From Cryptomeria japonica (taxonomy: Eukaryota > Streptophyta > Pinopsida > Cupressales > Cupressaceae): DNA of 64,000 bases. Location: contig NC_081405.1 in the NCBI RefSeq assembly GCF_030272615.1, forward strand, positions 313,678,235-313,742,234, given 5' to 3'. The notes below the pieces were generated by a model. The model saw nothing but the letters and a program-made list of their open reading frames with translations. It was not told the DNA's origin and ran no database searches. Below are positions 32,346 through 43,830 of the stretch, piece by piece (the stretch's first letter is position 1; the number at the start of each line of letters is the position of its first letter). A program made the translations under genes and the position numbers.

Positions 32346-32930
32346 TAGATTCACCTCGGTCCCATAAAAATGTCTCGGTCCCAAAAAAATACCCAAGTCC
32401 TAGAAAAGTGCCCTGATCCTAGTGTGATAAAATGTAGATGGGAAATAGCTTGAAGGATTACAATGTCATCGGGAAACTTTTCCCTGAATTTTACCAAAAA
32501 TTCTTGAGAACAATGCAATAGATTGGTTTCTATCCTTTAGTTTGAACCACTTATGCAAAAGCTAGACCTGTTTGTTATCATCTCCTAACTCTGAATATTT
32601 GTCTATAGCTTTTGAATATGTCACCTACACATAGAAAGAGGGATATATGTTATGTATAGGGGTTCAACTAAGTCAAACCTCAAGTTTGGAATTAACCCTA
32701 ATTGAATTGAAAATGTAAATGGAATTGAAAGTGTGCCTTTTCAAGGTAGAGGCTAGATTTGCAAATGAATTGGTTGAATGTAAATGATTATAGCTTCAAT
32801 AGGTGGTGCAATGCTCTTAGGATAAGTCATCCATGTGTTGATGCAATAATATGATAAATCACATAAAATCCATCATGAAGTAAAAATAATATTAAGATAT
32901 CTAAAGGCTACATTGAATTTTGGTACATGG
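32346..32930 (-). repeat. Dispersed repeat, copy 2
   Basis: Homologous to 16690-17260 in the same orientation. Its left edge (32346-32425) also shows about four degenerate ~20-bp units of the type CTCGGTCCCAAAAAAATAC. It ends where Copia-3 coding begins. Confidence 0.7.
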
Positions 32931-33459
32931 TATCCTAAGAGTGATAAGTTCACATTAGTCACATACATAGATATAGATTAAGCCAAAAGTGTATATGAAT
33001 AGGAGAGCACAAGTTTGAGAGATTTATTTCTTGGTGGCAGTCTTGTATTCTAGTTGAGCAAAATTTAGGACTTAGTATCCCTATCTACATCAAAATTAGA
33101 GTACATTGTAGTAGTTTCCTATTACACGGTCGAAGTTTTATGGATGAAATAGAATTTGAAGGAAATGAAATTAGAGTTTGATGAGCCCATTTATACTCTT
33201 TTGTAACAACACAAGTGTCATAAATATTTATAAGAATTTGATAATGCATTCAAGGACAAAACATATTTCAATTATCATTTTTTAAGAGAGAAAGCTGCAA
33301 AAAAAGAAGTAATGTTAGAATATGTTGAGATAAAGGAGTGAATTGTAGAAAATATTCATAAAACCTCTTTTAAAAAAATAAATTTAAGTATCTCTTATGG
33401 AAGTTGGGATTGGTTTCTCCCTCCTCTTGATTCAAGAGAAAGTACATGTTGAGGGGGAG
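32931..33459 (+). pseudogene. Copia-3 RNase H remnant and polypurine tract
   Basis: The plus strand, with stops, reads GYTDAD-like VTYIDID, RSTSLRDLFLGGSLVF (expected GYVFTLGGGAVSWQSK region), KLEYIVVVSYYTVEVLWMK, HKCHKYL-EFDNAFKDKTYF, YHFLREKAAKKEVMLEYVEI. This is the copia RNase H. A G-rich tract (GTTGAGGGGGAG, 33449-33459) precedes the LTR start. Nothing upstream of RNase H survives; the repeat at 32346-32930 abuts it. Heavily decayed. Confidence 0.75.
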
Positions 33460-33741
33460 TGTTGACTCCCTACCACAAGTAGACTAGGTGATCTTGCATA
33501 CTGCTTTTAGAGCAAGAGAAGTTTGATGAAAAGTTGTTGTCCTTTTCTATTGATATTAAAGGGGGAGAAAAAAACCCAAAATTATATATCTCTCAATCTA
33601 TATAATTATGTATATCTCATAGGAGGAGTCTCTGATATGCTTGGGTTTTGTAGGTAGAATTTTGTTGTTTTCCATCAATAAAAATTATAGATTGTGAATA
33701 GAATATTTTTATTGATGTAAAAGGAGATAGTATATTAATGA
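33460..33741 (+). mobile_element. Copia-3 3' LTR, first part
   Basis: It begins TGTTGACTCCCTACC right after the polypurine tract, and is interrupted at 33742 by the non-autonomous element. The remainder probably resumes at 40456, but its end was not located. Confidence 0.6.
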
Positions 33742-34639
33742 TGTTGTAAATTGACACTCATTGGATTCATTTTGTTGTCATTTATGGAAACAAGATAAGA
33801 TGGAAGTCATATATTGGCACTAGGGGGGATATACCGGCGGATGCCAGCTTTGGAGCATTCAGGGCTACACTAGCACTGGCACCGACACCGACATCAAAGA
33901 GGATTTATTTAATAAATCATTTTGTAAATATTTTCAAGGTCGACATTGAATATCTTTGTAAATGTATTGTAAGTCGACATAAGGCATATCATTTGTAATA
34001 GGTCTATAGGTCAATCTACTAGGTTATTTTTTATATGATGATGTGATAGATGATATGTAAGGATATAGGAGAATATAGCAGAACTCTATAATAAAAAATA
34101 TATATATGATGATCATTTTGTATACAAATATTATATCATGTAATGATCTGTAGATTGATTGGAAAGCATTATTGGAGGAGAAGAGATATTGGTAGCAGTT
34201 CAGGGTTTATGAACCGGTACAGAGCAGAGACAGAACCGAAACTCTAGTTGGCATAGCAAATGCATTCTTGAGTTCATTTTTAGTGATTTACTTTAGCAAA
34301 AATCTTGTAGTCAATGAGGCTCTCTAGTGATGAGTTTTATGCTCTAGGCAGTGTGCCTTCCTGCAAGTTCAGGCCCCTATTATATGTAATATCTTTTCAT
34401 ATGGCTAGTGAACTAATATTGTGGGTCACAAATCCCACCGTGGTTTTTCCTCATTGAGGTTTTGTGCATATAAATTTTGTGTGTTATGGTATTAATTTAT
34501 GTGGATGGTTTATTTGCTTCTTGTTATATGTTTATTTGTTTACCCATTTATATATACATGGTATAAAAGGATAAAAACTATTCATACCGACAGAACATTG
34601 GTTCACCCCCCCCCCCCCTAGTGTTCTTGGATCCCAACA
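33742..34639 (+). mobile_element. 5' LTR of the non-autonomous element
   Basis: Starts TGTTGTAAATTGACACTC and ends GGATCCCAACA. Contains CAAATCCCACCGTGGTTTTT and GGTTCAC followed by a 14-C run near 34605-34618, shared with other copia-type LTRs. Confidence 0.85.
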
Positions 34640-34641
34640 AT

Positions 34642-34657
34642 TGGTATCAAAGCTTGG
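34642..34657 (+). promoter_or_regulatory. Primer binding site (tRNA-iMet type)
   Basis: TGGTATCAAAGCTTGG starts two bases after the LTR end. Confidence 0.85.
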
Positions 34658-34659
34658 TA

Positions 34660-35820
34660 CCTCGAAAGAAGTTTAACAGCTTGAGGAAGATCCTGAAACT
34701 AGAATCTTTGAGAATGGCTATGGAGAAGCAACTTGAGATGGCTTTTGAGGATTATGATGCTGAAAGGATGAAGTACTTTAAATTGAAATTGCAAGAAGAA
34801 TTGAATTCTGCAAATGAATTCATTCTTATCCTGCAAGAAAGGTTATCATCTGCTCAAGCCAAGAGAAAAGAACTTTTGCAAAAACTGGATGATGAGGAGA
34901 AGAATGCTCTTAAGGAACAATGTCAGAAACTAAGTCAAGCAAACATGCTCATGAAAAATGAAATGCAAGATCTGACTATGAGGTTATAAAAAGATATTGA
35001 GGATAGAAAGAAGAAGGAAGATAATCTTGTTATAGCTCTGAAGAACAAATTTGATGAATGTGGCAAATTGACTCATGAGAATAATCTGTTGAGAACTGAT
35101 TTGGCACACTCCCGGAACAATGAACAAGAACTTGAAAGACAAATAACTACTCTGAGAGATGATCTAACTACTGCAAGTGAGTATAAAGAAAAGTTTAGGA
35201 TCAGTGTTGCATAGTTGGATGAATTATTGAAAAGACAAAGACAGATTGATGATTCTAAAGGACTTGGATTTGTACAAGGTGAAAGCTCCAAAACTACAAA
35301 TGAAGATCAGACAACTGGTATGCAAAACTCATCAAAACAAAGGAAATCGGTAAGGCAATCTAATGCTTATAAATTAAATGGTAGATGTTTTGTTTGTAAT
35401 AAATTTGGGCATATGGCTAAACAATGTAGCAATAAAGAAAATCAAAACTACAATTTGGTTCTCGGTCAATGCACAAATTGCAAGAAATATGGTCATAGAT
35501 TAGAAGATTGCAGAATGAATGTTAAATGTCATGCATGTGGAAAGTTTGGACATTTTTCTAATCATTGTAGGTCAAGAAATGATACTGGATATGTCAAAGC
35601 AATTCAGAAGAACAATGTTACATGTTATGCATGCAACAAAATGGGTTATATTGCTAAGTATTGCAAAAGCAAGACTCAACCGATTAATAATGATAAAGAT
35701 AATGAGAAAAGAAAGAAAAAGGTAGATGAAATACAACAAGATCACACAAAGAGATGGGTTAGAAAATCTAAAGAACCAAGTGGAGATGGATGTATACTGG
35801 CAACTCCACTGGTAGAATAG
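34660..35820 (+). pseudogene. Gag-like protein: coiled coil plus four zinc knuckles
   Basis: One frame runs to 35820 with only two stops, TAA at 34987 and TAG at 35212, each fitting CAA or CAG. The first ~170 codons are a charged coiled coil (LRMAMEKQLEMAFEDYDAER, LILQERLSSAQAKRKELLQK). Then come LDELLKRQRQIDDSKGLGF, typical of the C-terminal part of plant copia gag, and four knuckles between 35386 and 35674: CFVCNKFGHMAKQC, CTNCKKYGHRLEDC, CHACGKFGHFSNHC and CYACNKMGYIAKYC (last His is Tyr). The N-terminal UBN2 gag domain is absent. It probably binds nucleic acid. The real start is uncertain; Met codons near 34714 follow the PBS. Confidence 0.8.
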
Positions 35821-36218
35821 GGTATTCCTCCACCGACAAGAAACTCCACGGTAACTGAGGCATAAGCCTTAGGGATTGGCAAAGTCATTGCAAAATTTTG
35901 CATATTACCCCAGAAGAGACTTAAGGATATCTAAAAGAGATCTAGAGAGTTGTGTTCATCATCGATGAAGTTCACCCGGCACATGACTGTGAAACCGGCA
36001 CCCGTAGGGTTGTTGGTGAAGCATTTATTACAAAAAATTAGGGTTTTATTCACTGATAAAAGGGGGTAAGTGAATTCATTTTCACTCACTGATCATTCAA
36101 GCATTTAGAGAAAAGTAAAGGCAAGTTAAGAGTGAGCAAAAGCATTGTGAAAGGATTTTGAGTAGTTATCTGAAGTACTCAATCTTCCACCAGCATTCAC
36201 TTTAAGGTATTTTTCAAA
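35821..36218 (+). other. Spacer and leader before the accessory ORF
   Basis: Non-coding 400 bp between the gag-like ORF and the accessory ORF. The last part is A-rich and ends TTTTTCAAAATGGCA, a good plant start context. CTGATAAAAGGGG near 36054 is a weak TATA-like candidate. No domain seen. Confidence 0.45.
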
Positions 36219-38690
36219 ATGGCATCTGGATCTTCAGCTCCTACTTTTATTGCAAATTCCACCATTGTTGAAGTCAAGGATAGGTTAAGGCCAGTATTTA
36301 AGGAGGTTCTCAAATTTTCTAAAAAGGAAGACTTAGCGGGAGCATTTTCTAGGGTTCATGACGGTGTAATGTATGTTGAAGATGTGAGGGCATACATTCA
36401 TTGCACCCTTGAGGATTTGGGCACAGAGGAAATCAAAAGCATGTATCAATCCGTGATACTAGGAGACTCTAGAACCATCAAACTGAAATACAAAGCAATT
36501 GAGGATCTAGGGTTAACCAGTATTCTATACATACCGGAATTCAGAGATGAGGTTATCAGATACGTTCTGAAAATGGTTCACAATGAATTTATTTGGCTAG
36601 ATAGGCCTTACATGATCACTAAGGAGGCTATTCAAGCTGTCACTAGCTTACCCAAGGTTGGATAAGAACCTGGCAAGAAAATTTCCAACACAAAGGTCGA
36701 GAAACTCATTGGTGCTACACCTGATAATAGATCAATGAGGATAAGCACAATAATCGACATGGATATAAAGTTTGCAAGCATGATCATAAGTTACAAGGTA
36801 ACTCAATCCAACCGATTGAATTTTGTCATGAGTTCATGCATTCATGTTGCATATCAGATGCTAAGGAACAATGTGAAGTATGATTTATGTGAATGGATGA
36901 GGAGTGAGTTGATGTTAAACTTTGGTAAGATCAAAGGAATCAAGAAAGGCACTTTTAGATATGGAAACTTGATTGTTTGTTTAATGCTTTACTTCCTGAA
37001 TGAGCTACTCGGTCTAGGGAAAAAGCATTGGGCTCATGACATACCAGTAGGTATGCAGATCAAGGAAGAAATCACTTGTCCTAGTATTGGCAGAGATGAG
37101 AAACTTTGGGGATATTTTAAGATATTTCAAGAAAACATGAGGCAAAGGGAGAGAATATCAAAGAACATTGTGGAGAAGTATTCCACTGATATCTGTTTCA
37201 TGGTAAAAACTGATGAAACTCTTATGGAAGCAGTTGAACCTAAGCAAATCTGGATTACTGAGCTTGGATATGAGGTGGATGATAGCATTTTTGAACTCTA
37301 TGCAAATATGTTGTTAGATGCCCCATTAGATGATAAAACAGAGTATTTTGGTACAGTAGGAGAGAAGTCTCTTGAAGTGAAAACCAGTTTTAATAGGAAG
37401 AGAAGAGAGAAGAAAATAGAAAAGATGTCTGCATATGTACAAGATGTAATCTATAAGATAGACACTCAACTGGGTTCAAAATCCAAACAGGCTGCTAAAC
37501 CGGTAGAGGTTGGTATTGCAGGAGTGAAGAAACCACAAGTTCACATTTCCCCTATCACTTTTGATTCTGATTCTGAGGATAATGAACCTCTGGCTTTCAG
37601 AAGAGTACAAAGGAAGAATGTGGTAAAACCACCGGTAGAGCGGAAGAAGGAAGAGCCTAGGAGGATACTTGTTAGAAAGGCAACTAAGCCTACTACACCT
37701 ACACCACCGGCAAGGAAGCCTATGCAAAAGAGGAAACCAGTCACACCGGAAACCACAAGCAAAAAGAAGAAGGGTGGTGATATTGAAACCGGTAAGACCA
37801 CAATGACCTGTGATGAGCTTATTGATGAAATTACAAAAGATGGAATATTGAAAAATATATTGAAGTGTTATAAAGATTTAGAAGAGAATGAGATAAATGA
37901 ATTAGAAGAAGCTATTTTGTTGTATATAGACATTTATAAGAAAGCCTTAATTGAAATTTTGAAGGAGATACCTTTATCCTTGTATAATAAACATGAGGCT
38001 AGGAGACTTGATGTTGTCAAGAGAGATAGGGAGATCAAAGAAGTAGCACTCTTAGAAATGTGTGGTTCTATAAATAATGAAGAAATGAAAAGATGTATAG
38101 ATACTGCAAATAGGACAGTTTTTAGTAGTAAATCTCGGCAGATAAGCCTTATGCTGGGGAGACTAAATGAGGTGATAAATGAGACTACTAAGGGATGGAC
38201 CAAATTCTTTCAAAAAAACCCAGACTTTCTCACATCTCAAGAATAATTTGCAAGGGCAACAAATTCCACCATTCTTGACAAATCAAAAAGGAAAGGTATT
38301 TTGGGTAGTTCAACTCCAAATTTGACACAACCGGCAGTAACTATAGATACTCAAACACAACCGGCAGCTAAGGAGAGTGTACAGTTTGTACTCGCATAGA
38401 CCATTTTTTAGAAAGGCAATGTACAGGACATTGGAAATACTGTGGATAATACTCGACCGGCAGTAACTAACACTGCACCAAGTGGTGAAGCCACCGGTGC
38501 AAAAGAGGTTGAGATGGACAAGGTAAAACCAATTGATTCCATACCAATAGGTAAAACTAATTCCCTAGCAAACGTTTTGGCAATTGACACTTCTCAGGTT
38601 GAGAAGAAATCAGTCTCTGAGTTGAGTCCAACTGAATTGATGATGATGGTTACTCAAAAATTATTGAAGGTACTACAGACAAAGGAATAA
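36219..38690 (+). pseudogene. Accessory ORF of unknown function, main part
   Basis: From ATG at 36219 (MASGSSAPTF) one frame spans 824 codons with four stops: TAA 36663, TAA 38244, TAG 38397 and TAG 38409; the TAGs fit CAG. The N-terminal ~330 residues look globular and alpha-helical (KDRLRPVFKEVLKFSKKEDL, FIWLDRPYMITKEAIQAV, DLCEWMRSELMLNFGKIKGI, YGNLIVCLMLYFLNEL). A basic, Pro/Thr-rich linker follows (KRKPV, TPTPPARKP, KKKKGG; possible nuclear signal), then a helical domain with LEENEINELEEAILLYIDIY. I do not recognise the family. It could be a captured gene or an envelope-position accessory protein. Confidence 0.75.
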
Positions 38691-39095
38691 TTGATCAATC
38701 GATCTTAGTATTGCACAGACTAATACCTGACTGTCAGATTGAAGATGGAGAAAGCCCTTCCGGCAAGCTCAAGACTCTAACAGAGCATATCTCTAACAAT
38801 TTTCAATCTCTAAGGAAGATTGCAAGCCGACAGGCTTTGGATAAATTCACAGCAGCAAAAAGAACAACTTATGATCAGATTATAGAAACAGAGAAGAAGA
38901 AAATTGAGGACAAACTTATTCATATTGAGGTTTGTTTAAAACAATGTACAAATATCTACAGAGTGTGTTGTAACATAGAAAGTCTTACAACTAATGTAGA
39001 TAGCAGATTGAAGGAGTTATATGATAAGATGGCTAAAATTGCTAATTCTTTTGATGGACAAATTTGGTCCTGGAGAGCCATTTTTTTCTTTTGAG
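38691..39095 (+). pseudogene. Accessory ORF, C-terminal part after a frameshift
   Basis: Coding continues in another frame after the TAA near 38688: VLHRLIPDCQIEDGESPSGK, LTEHISNNFQSLRKIASRQA, IIETEKKKIEDKLIHIEVCL, ending in a coiled-coil-like stretch (NVDSRLKELYDKMAKIANSF). A short Ser/Phe-rich end and possible further coding to ~39300 (MDMIAKPTSADIQEKETLSH) follow. Its position and continuous helical character suggest it was one protein with 36219-38690, giving a product near 1000 residues. No known domain is recognised. Confidence 0.6.
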
Positions 39096-39563
39096 AAGGA
39101 CAGAGATACAATCATGCGAAGAGCATGAAATCTAAGAGGATTGGTAAGTCCTAGACTAGATTCATTGGGTGTTCATAAGAGAGAGTGCATGGACATGATA
39201 GCTAAACCCACATCGGCAGATATCCAAGAGAAGGAAACACTTTCCCACTTAGTAAGTGGACTTGCATCTATTTTTGATACTTTCAAATCTGGCTAGGATA
39301 CATATCTTCAGTTATTGCAAAAGGCATACCCGAAAATCTTGAAGATGACTAAGCTCCAGTGAAACTAACAATATTCTTTTATTCTTTCAATTCTTTCACT
39401 GGTCTTTGGCATTAATGGTAAAGGGGCAGTATGCATATATGTAAAAAATATTAGAGAAACACATGGGAAGGATTATCAGATAGAGTGTATTGCTCAGGGG
39501 GAGCATATCAGAAGGGAATCCATTTTTCACATGAGTGTTGCCATCAATGCCAAAGGGGGAGAT
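39096..39563 (+). other. 3' untranslated region with paired polypurine tracts
   Basis: Non-coding. CTTTGGCATTAATGGTAAAG (39404-39423) precedes a G-rich tract; 39540-39563 reads GCCATCAATGCC then AAAGGGGGAGAT next to the LTR. GGCATTAATG and CATCAATGCC can pair with one mismatch (G-U in RNA). Confidence 0.7.
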
Positions 39564-40455
39564 TATTGGCAATTCACACTCATTGGATTCATTTTGTTTT
39601 CATTGATGGCAAAAAGATAAGATGGAAGTCATATACCGGCACTAGGAGTCATATACCAGCAGATACCAGCTTTGGAGCATTCAGGGCTACATCGGCACCG
39701 GCACCAACATCAAGGAGGATTTACTTAATAAATCATTTTGTAAATATTGTCAAGGCCGACATTGAATATCTTTATAAATATATTGTAAGCTGACATAAGG
39801 CATATCATTTGTACTATGTATATAGGTCAGTCTGCTAGGTTCTTTTTGATATGATGATGTGATAGATGATATGTGTGGATATAGGAGAATATAGCAGAAC
39901 TCTATAATGTGAAATATATGTATAAAGATCATTTTGTATGTGAATATTATATCATGCAATGATCTGTAGATAGATTGGAAAGCATTCTTGGAGGAGAAGA
40001 GATACTGGTAGCAATTCAAGGTTTATGAACCGGTACAGAGCAGAGATAGAACCAAAACTCTATTTGGCATAGCAGATGCATTCTTGAGTTCATTTTTAGT
40101 GATTTACTTTAGAAAAAAGCTTGTAGTCAATGAGGCTCTCTAGTGATGAGTAGTATGCTCCAGGCAGAGTGCATTCCTGCAAGTGCAGGCCCCTATTATA
40201 TGTAATATCTTTTCATATGGCCAGTGAACTAATATTGTAGGTCACAAATCCCACCGTGGTTTTTCCTCATTGAGGTTTTCTATGTATAAATTTTGTGTGT
40301 TATGGTGTTCATTTGTGTGGATGGTTTATTTTCTTCTTGTTATCTATTTATTTTTTTACCGGTTTATATATGCATGGTATAAAAGGATAAAAACTGTTCA
40401 TATCGGCAAAACACTGATTCACCCCCCACCCTCTCAGTGTTCTTGGATCCCAACA
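39564..40455 (+). mobile_element. 3' LTR of the non-autonomous element
   Basis: Starts TATTGGCAATTCACACTC (expected TGTTGG) and ends GGATCCCAACA; aligned with the 5' LTR throughout. Contains CAAATCCCACCGTGGTTTTT and GATTCACCCCCCACCCTCTC. Confidence 0.85.
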
Positions 40456-41833
40456 GATAAGAATTAAATGTAATTATAACCGACTTTATGTGTTTGGTAG
40501 CTACAACAATTGTAATTTCTTTCGAAATGACATGTTTGATTGTTTGAGTTTTGAAAGGACTATGACAAGTTATGGTTAATATCTATCTTAATGTTATCAT
40601 CATGTTTTATTTTTAGTAGTTCTTGATTATCTATCACGTGTTTTGTTGACTAGAGGTATCTATTATATGTTTCTAATGTTTTTTGTAATGCCTCTCTAGT
40701 TGCTCTTCTATATTTCTTCTCCTTGATGTGGATTTGGCTATGAGCTTGTGATTGTGCAATTTTCTTTTGGGTGTTAACCTTTCTATGGGTCTTTGGTATT
40801 ATTCTAGATATTGCATTTGATTTCAGTGTGAGGCCTTGAGTGCCTAGCTTTTTCCTTGATTAGATATATGTTTTGTATTCATGTTGGACCAATGATGTTT
40901 TGGATTGTTTCATGAGGATCATAATTATGCTTATGCATTGGGATGTGTGTTTCTTTCTTGTTCTTGGTTGTGAGGACCATGTTGTTATTGGTTATTGCAT
41001 ATCTATTTGGATATTGGATTCATTGGGGGTTGTAATTCTATTTATGATGTTTTTTAATGTTAATGTTAATTAAATTAATAACTAAAATATGACAAACAAT
41101 GATTAATATAGTTGGATGATTTAAAAGTAATGAATCATATCTTATGTTATTGTATTTCTTTTATGAGATTAAATTATTATCAATATATTCATTTGATGAT
41201 GCTATATTGTTTTGATTAGATATCATGTTACTAACCATATTATTATATGACCTCAATCGGGGAATGTTAATGATGCTTTCAAGTATATCATGTTATATAT
41301 GTATACATATGCACAGATCTTTGTATGTCTTGGTTGGTGTGGGTATAGAGCATCCATTCCACCTATGTCCATAGGTCTGAGCATGCTCATATCCCCGACG
41401 GTGGTAATTGGAGATAGCACACTAGTCAATAATGTTACCCAGCTATTGTTGTCCTATTGTCATTGATGTCATTGATGTATTATGGTCTAGCATATAAGTC
41501 ATTGATGTGGTATGGTTGCTTGTTTGAGTGTATGTTTTGGTCCATTCTTTTGCTCCGTAATATGTGCAGAGTTTGTACATTTGTTTTGGCATTTATGTCA
41601 TGCAGTTCATGATTCAATAAGGCATCTTAGGTTTGATCCCATCCAGAAATGTTGAAGGCATGTTCTATAAGGTAGTTTTGGATCCAGTCCTATTTGAATA
41701 TGATGGAAGGTGTATTCTACGTGGTGTTTTGGATTAAAGAGCATAACTGACATTGTATGAAGTTATTTTGCAATACCATGTGTGCATATCGTTCTCATCC
41801 CCTCTCTAGTTGAGCTGACTTATCAAAGCTTTT

Positions 41834-41901
<68 letters not shown>

Positions 41902-42177
41902 ACCAGCAATTTTGCAAGATATAGATATAGTAGTTGAAAAACTGCTAATGTGTACATATTATATATGTGACAGTTTTATGAATGTGATTTTTATTTAGGT
42001 GGTATATGTACAGTGGATGTAAACGAATTTTGTGTACTTCAAAAGAATTGTGTCTCATGCATACATCAGATGCAATTCTAGCAGTTCAATTTTGTATTCC
42101 AGCTATAATCCTATTATTCGGCAATGAGCCTTTTTGTATTTGGGTAGTGATCACCCACCAGCAGTGAGCCACCCTTG
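40456..42177. other. Non-coding interval, probable remainder of Copia-3 LTR and older repeats
   Basis: No coding domain was recognised. The first part probably continues the Copia-3 LTR. The interval holds a TA microsatellite (41836-41897) and LTR-like words near 41330-41520, such as repeated TCATTGATGT. Confidence 0.4.
41836..41897. repeat. TA dinucleotide microsatellite
   Basis: About 31 perfect TA units. Confidence 0.95.
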
Positions 42178-43533
42178 TGTTGGCAATAATAATGAAGGAA
42201 AACTAAGAGGGGGGGTGAATCAGTTTTCACCAGATTAAAAAAATTAAGCACAATCTCATATATAATCAACTACAACAAGAATGAAGATGAGCAATAACAG
42301 CAACACACATAACACCAATATTTTTTATGTGGAAAACCCAGTTAAGGGAAAACCATAGTGGGAACCTATCCACAATAAGATGATACTCTATAGTAGTATG
42401 TGTAAATATTACAATGGGGAATGTACATGCATTCAAGCACACTACCTAGAGCTCACTTTTCAAAATATAATAGCTCAAAAGGCTACAACCCTCAGGGAAG
42501 GTTCGCTACCTTACAATAATATTTGAACTACAATCCGATTAAGATGAACTGAAAGAATAGCATTTCCAAATACTTGATGATAATTTTGATTAAGCACAAT
42601 TGTTTGTCCTACAGCACACTCTTCTCTACACTTCATACCAAAGGGTAAATTTTCTTGTTTGCACATACACCACTCTCTGATAATGTAAACTCGACACCCA
42701 TATCCAAATTACATGAATATAACATCTATTTATACAAATCATCAACCTTGACTACAAGTTCAGCTCAACCCTTAACACCTAATTACAAAATTACATCTCA
42801 TGATAGATAAATCAAACACAGGGACCAATACAATGTCATGATAATGTAGCAAGGACCCAAATCAATCTCTTTGAATGTGCAACACCGCTAGAAATCTCAC
42901 CAAGAGCAACCTCAACGCGCTACACCACCAAAAATGTCACATAACATGAAGAATATCATTGAACCCATAATATCTTCAATAACATGCACAATGATAAATG
43001 CAAACTACAAAAACAAATAGGACATAATTAGGAAACACCAACAAGCACATTACAACCATTCGTAATAGCTGCACCAACACCACTTGATCAAATCTTCATC
43101 GATCAACACGTTAATACACAAGAACACTTCAGCATCAGCAACTCAAACAAGAAAGATAAATTGTGGAGCACCAAATTATGAACCATCTAAAATTAAGATA
43201 CACATGAACATCCCAAACACTATCCCAAAACTACAACACAAGATATAACCATTCTGAATCACAACGAATCAAATACCGGAACACTGCAACACTGAACACT
43301 GAAAAAACAATCTTCATACCGAAATCCACAACTCGATCAAATCACCACATAGCATCATGAAATCAATATGGAATGAATTATCTCTAGTTGATTTAACATA
43401 TCAAATAGATAAACCAACCAAATCAAATCACTGCGAACACCAGTACACCGAAACAACTCTCTACAACACCAAAACACAGGAATATGTTGACATTAATGAC
43501 AATGACATATCCTAGTAGCAGCAATATCCAACA
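42178..43533 (-). mobile_element. Copia-4 3' LTR
   Basis: 1356 bp. On the minus strand it starts TGTTGGATATTGC at 43533 after a polypurine tract (43534-43548, GCCAAAGGGGGAGAT) and ends TTGCCAACA at 42178. It carries GTTCCCACTATGGTTTTCCC and GATTCACCCCCCCTCTTAG. The 5' LTR lies beyond the right window edge. Confidence 0.8.
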
Positions 43534-43830
43534 ATCTCCCCCTTTGGCATTGATGGCAACATATGAATGTGAAAAAAAATCAATGCAAAGGAATAAATCA
43601 ATACCATCAATCTCCCCCTAAAATCATGCATACAAAGTTTCCAAGATAAGGCAATTTTTCACATGCTTCTCTCCCTTTGATAGCAATGCCAAAGACATAC
43701 AAATAATGCTTATCTCCCAAAAACACTGAACCACACACTAACTACTCTAGAGGAGAAGAAACACCAACTCATCAACCTGGATAAGAATATAAGACTCTGA
43801 AGTCCACCGGATTGATGCATCTCAATGTAT
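43534..43830 (-). promoter_or_regulatory. Copia-4 polypurine tract and 3' untranslated region
   Basis: The minus strand has CTTTGGCATTGCTATCAAAG then GGAGAG (about 43695-43670) and, ~135 bp later, GCCATCAATGCCAAAGGG next to the LTR, repeating the paired-tract arrangement seen in two other elements. Confidence 0.7.

Larger units (their letters stand above)
33742..40455 (+). mobile_element. Non-autonomous LTR element with accessory ORF and no pol
   Basis: LTRs 33742-34639 (898 bp) and 39564-40455 (892 bp) differ by roughly 10% by eye. Flanks AATGA and GATAA are compatible with a 5-bp TSD carrying two transitions. A tRNA-iMet PBS (34642) and polypurine tract (39549-39563) are present. The 4.9-kb interior encodes a coiled-coil/zinc-knuckle gag-like protein and a long unrecognised ORF. 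No protease, integrase, RT or RNase H motif was found in any frame. It resembles large non-autonomous elements mobilised in trans, but with retained coding. Confidence 0.85.

Noticed and set aside
42178-42230. Left target-site duplication for Copia-4
   Set aside because: The other LTR is outside the window, so the duplication cannot be tested.
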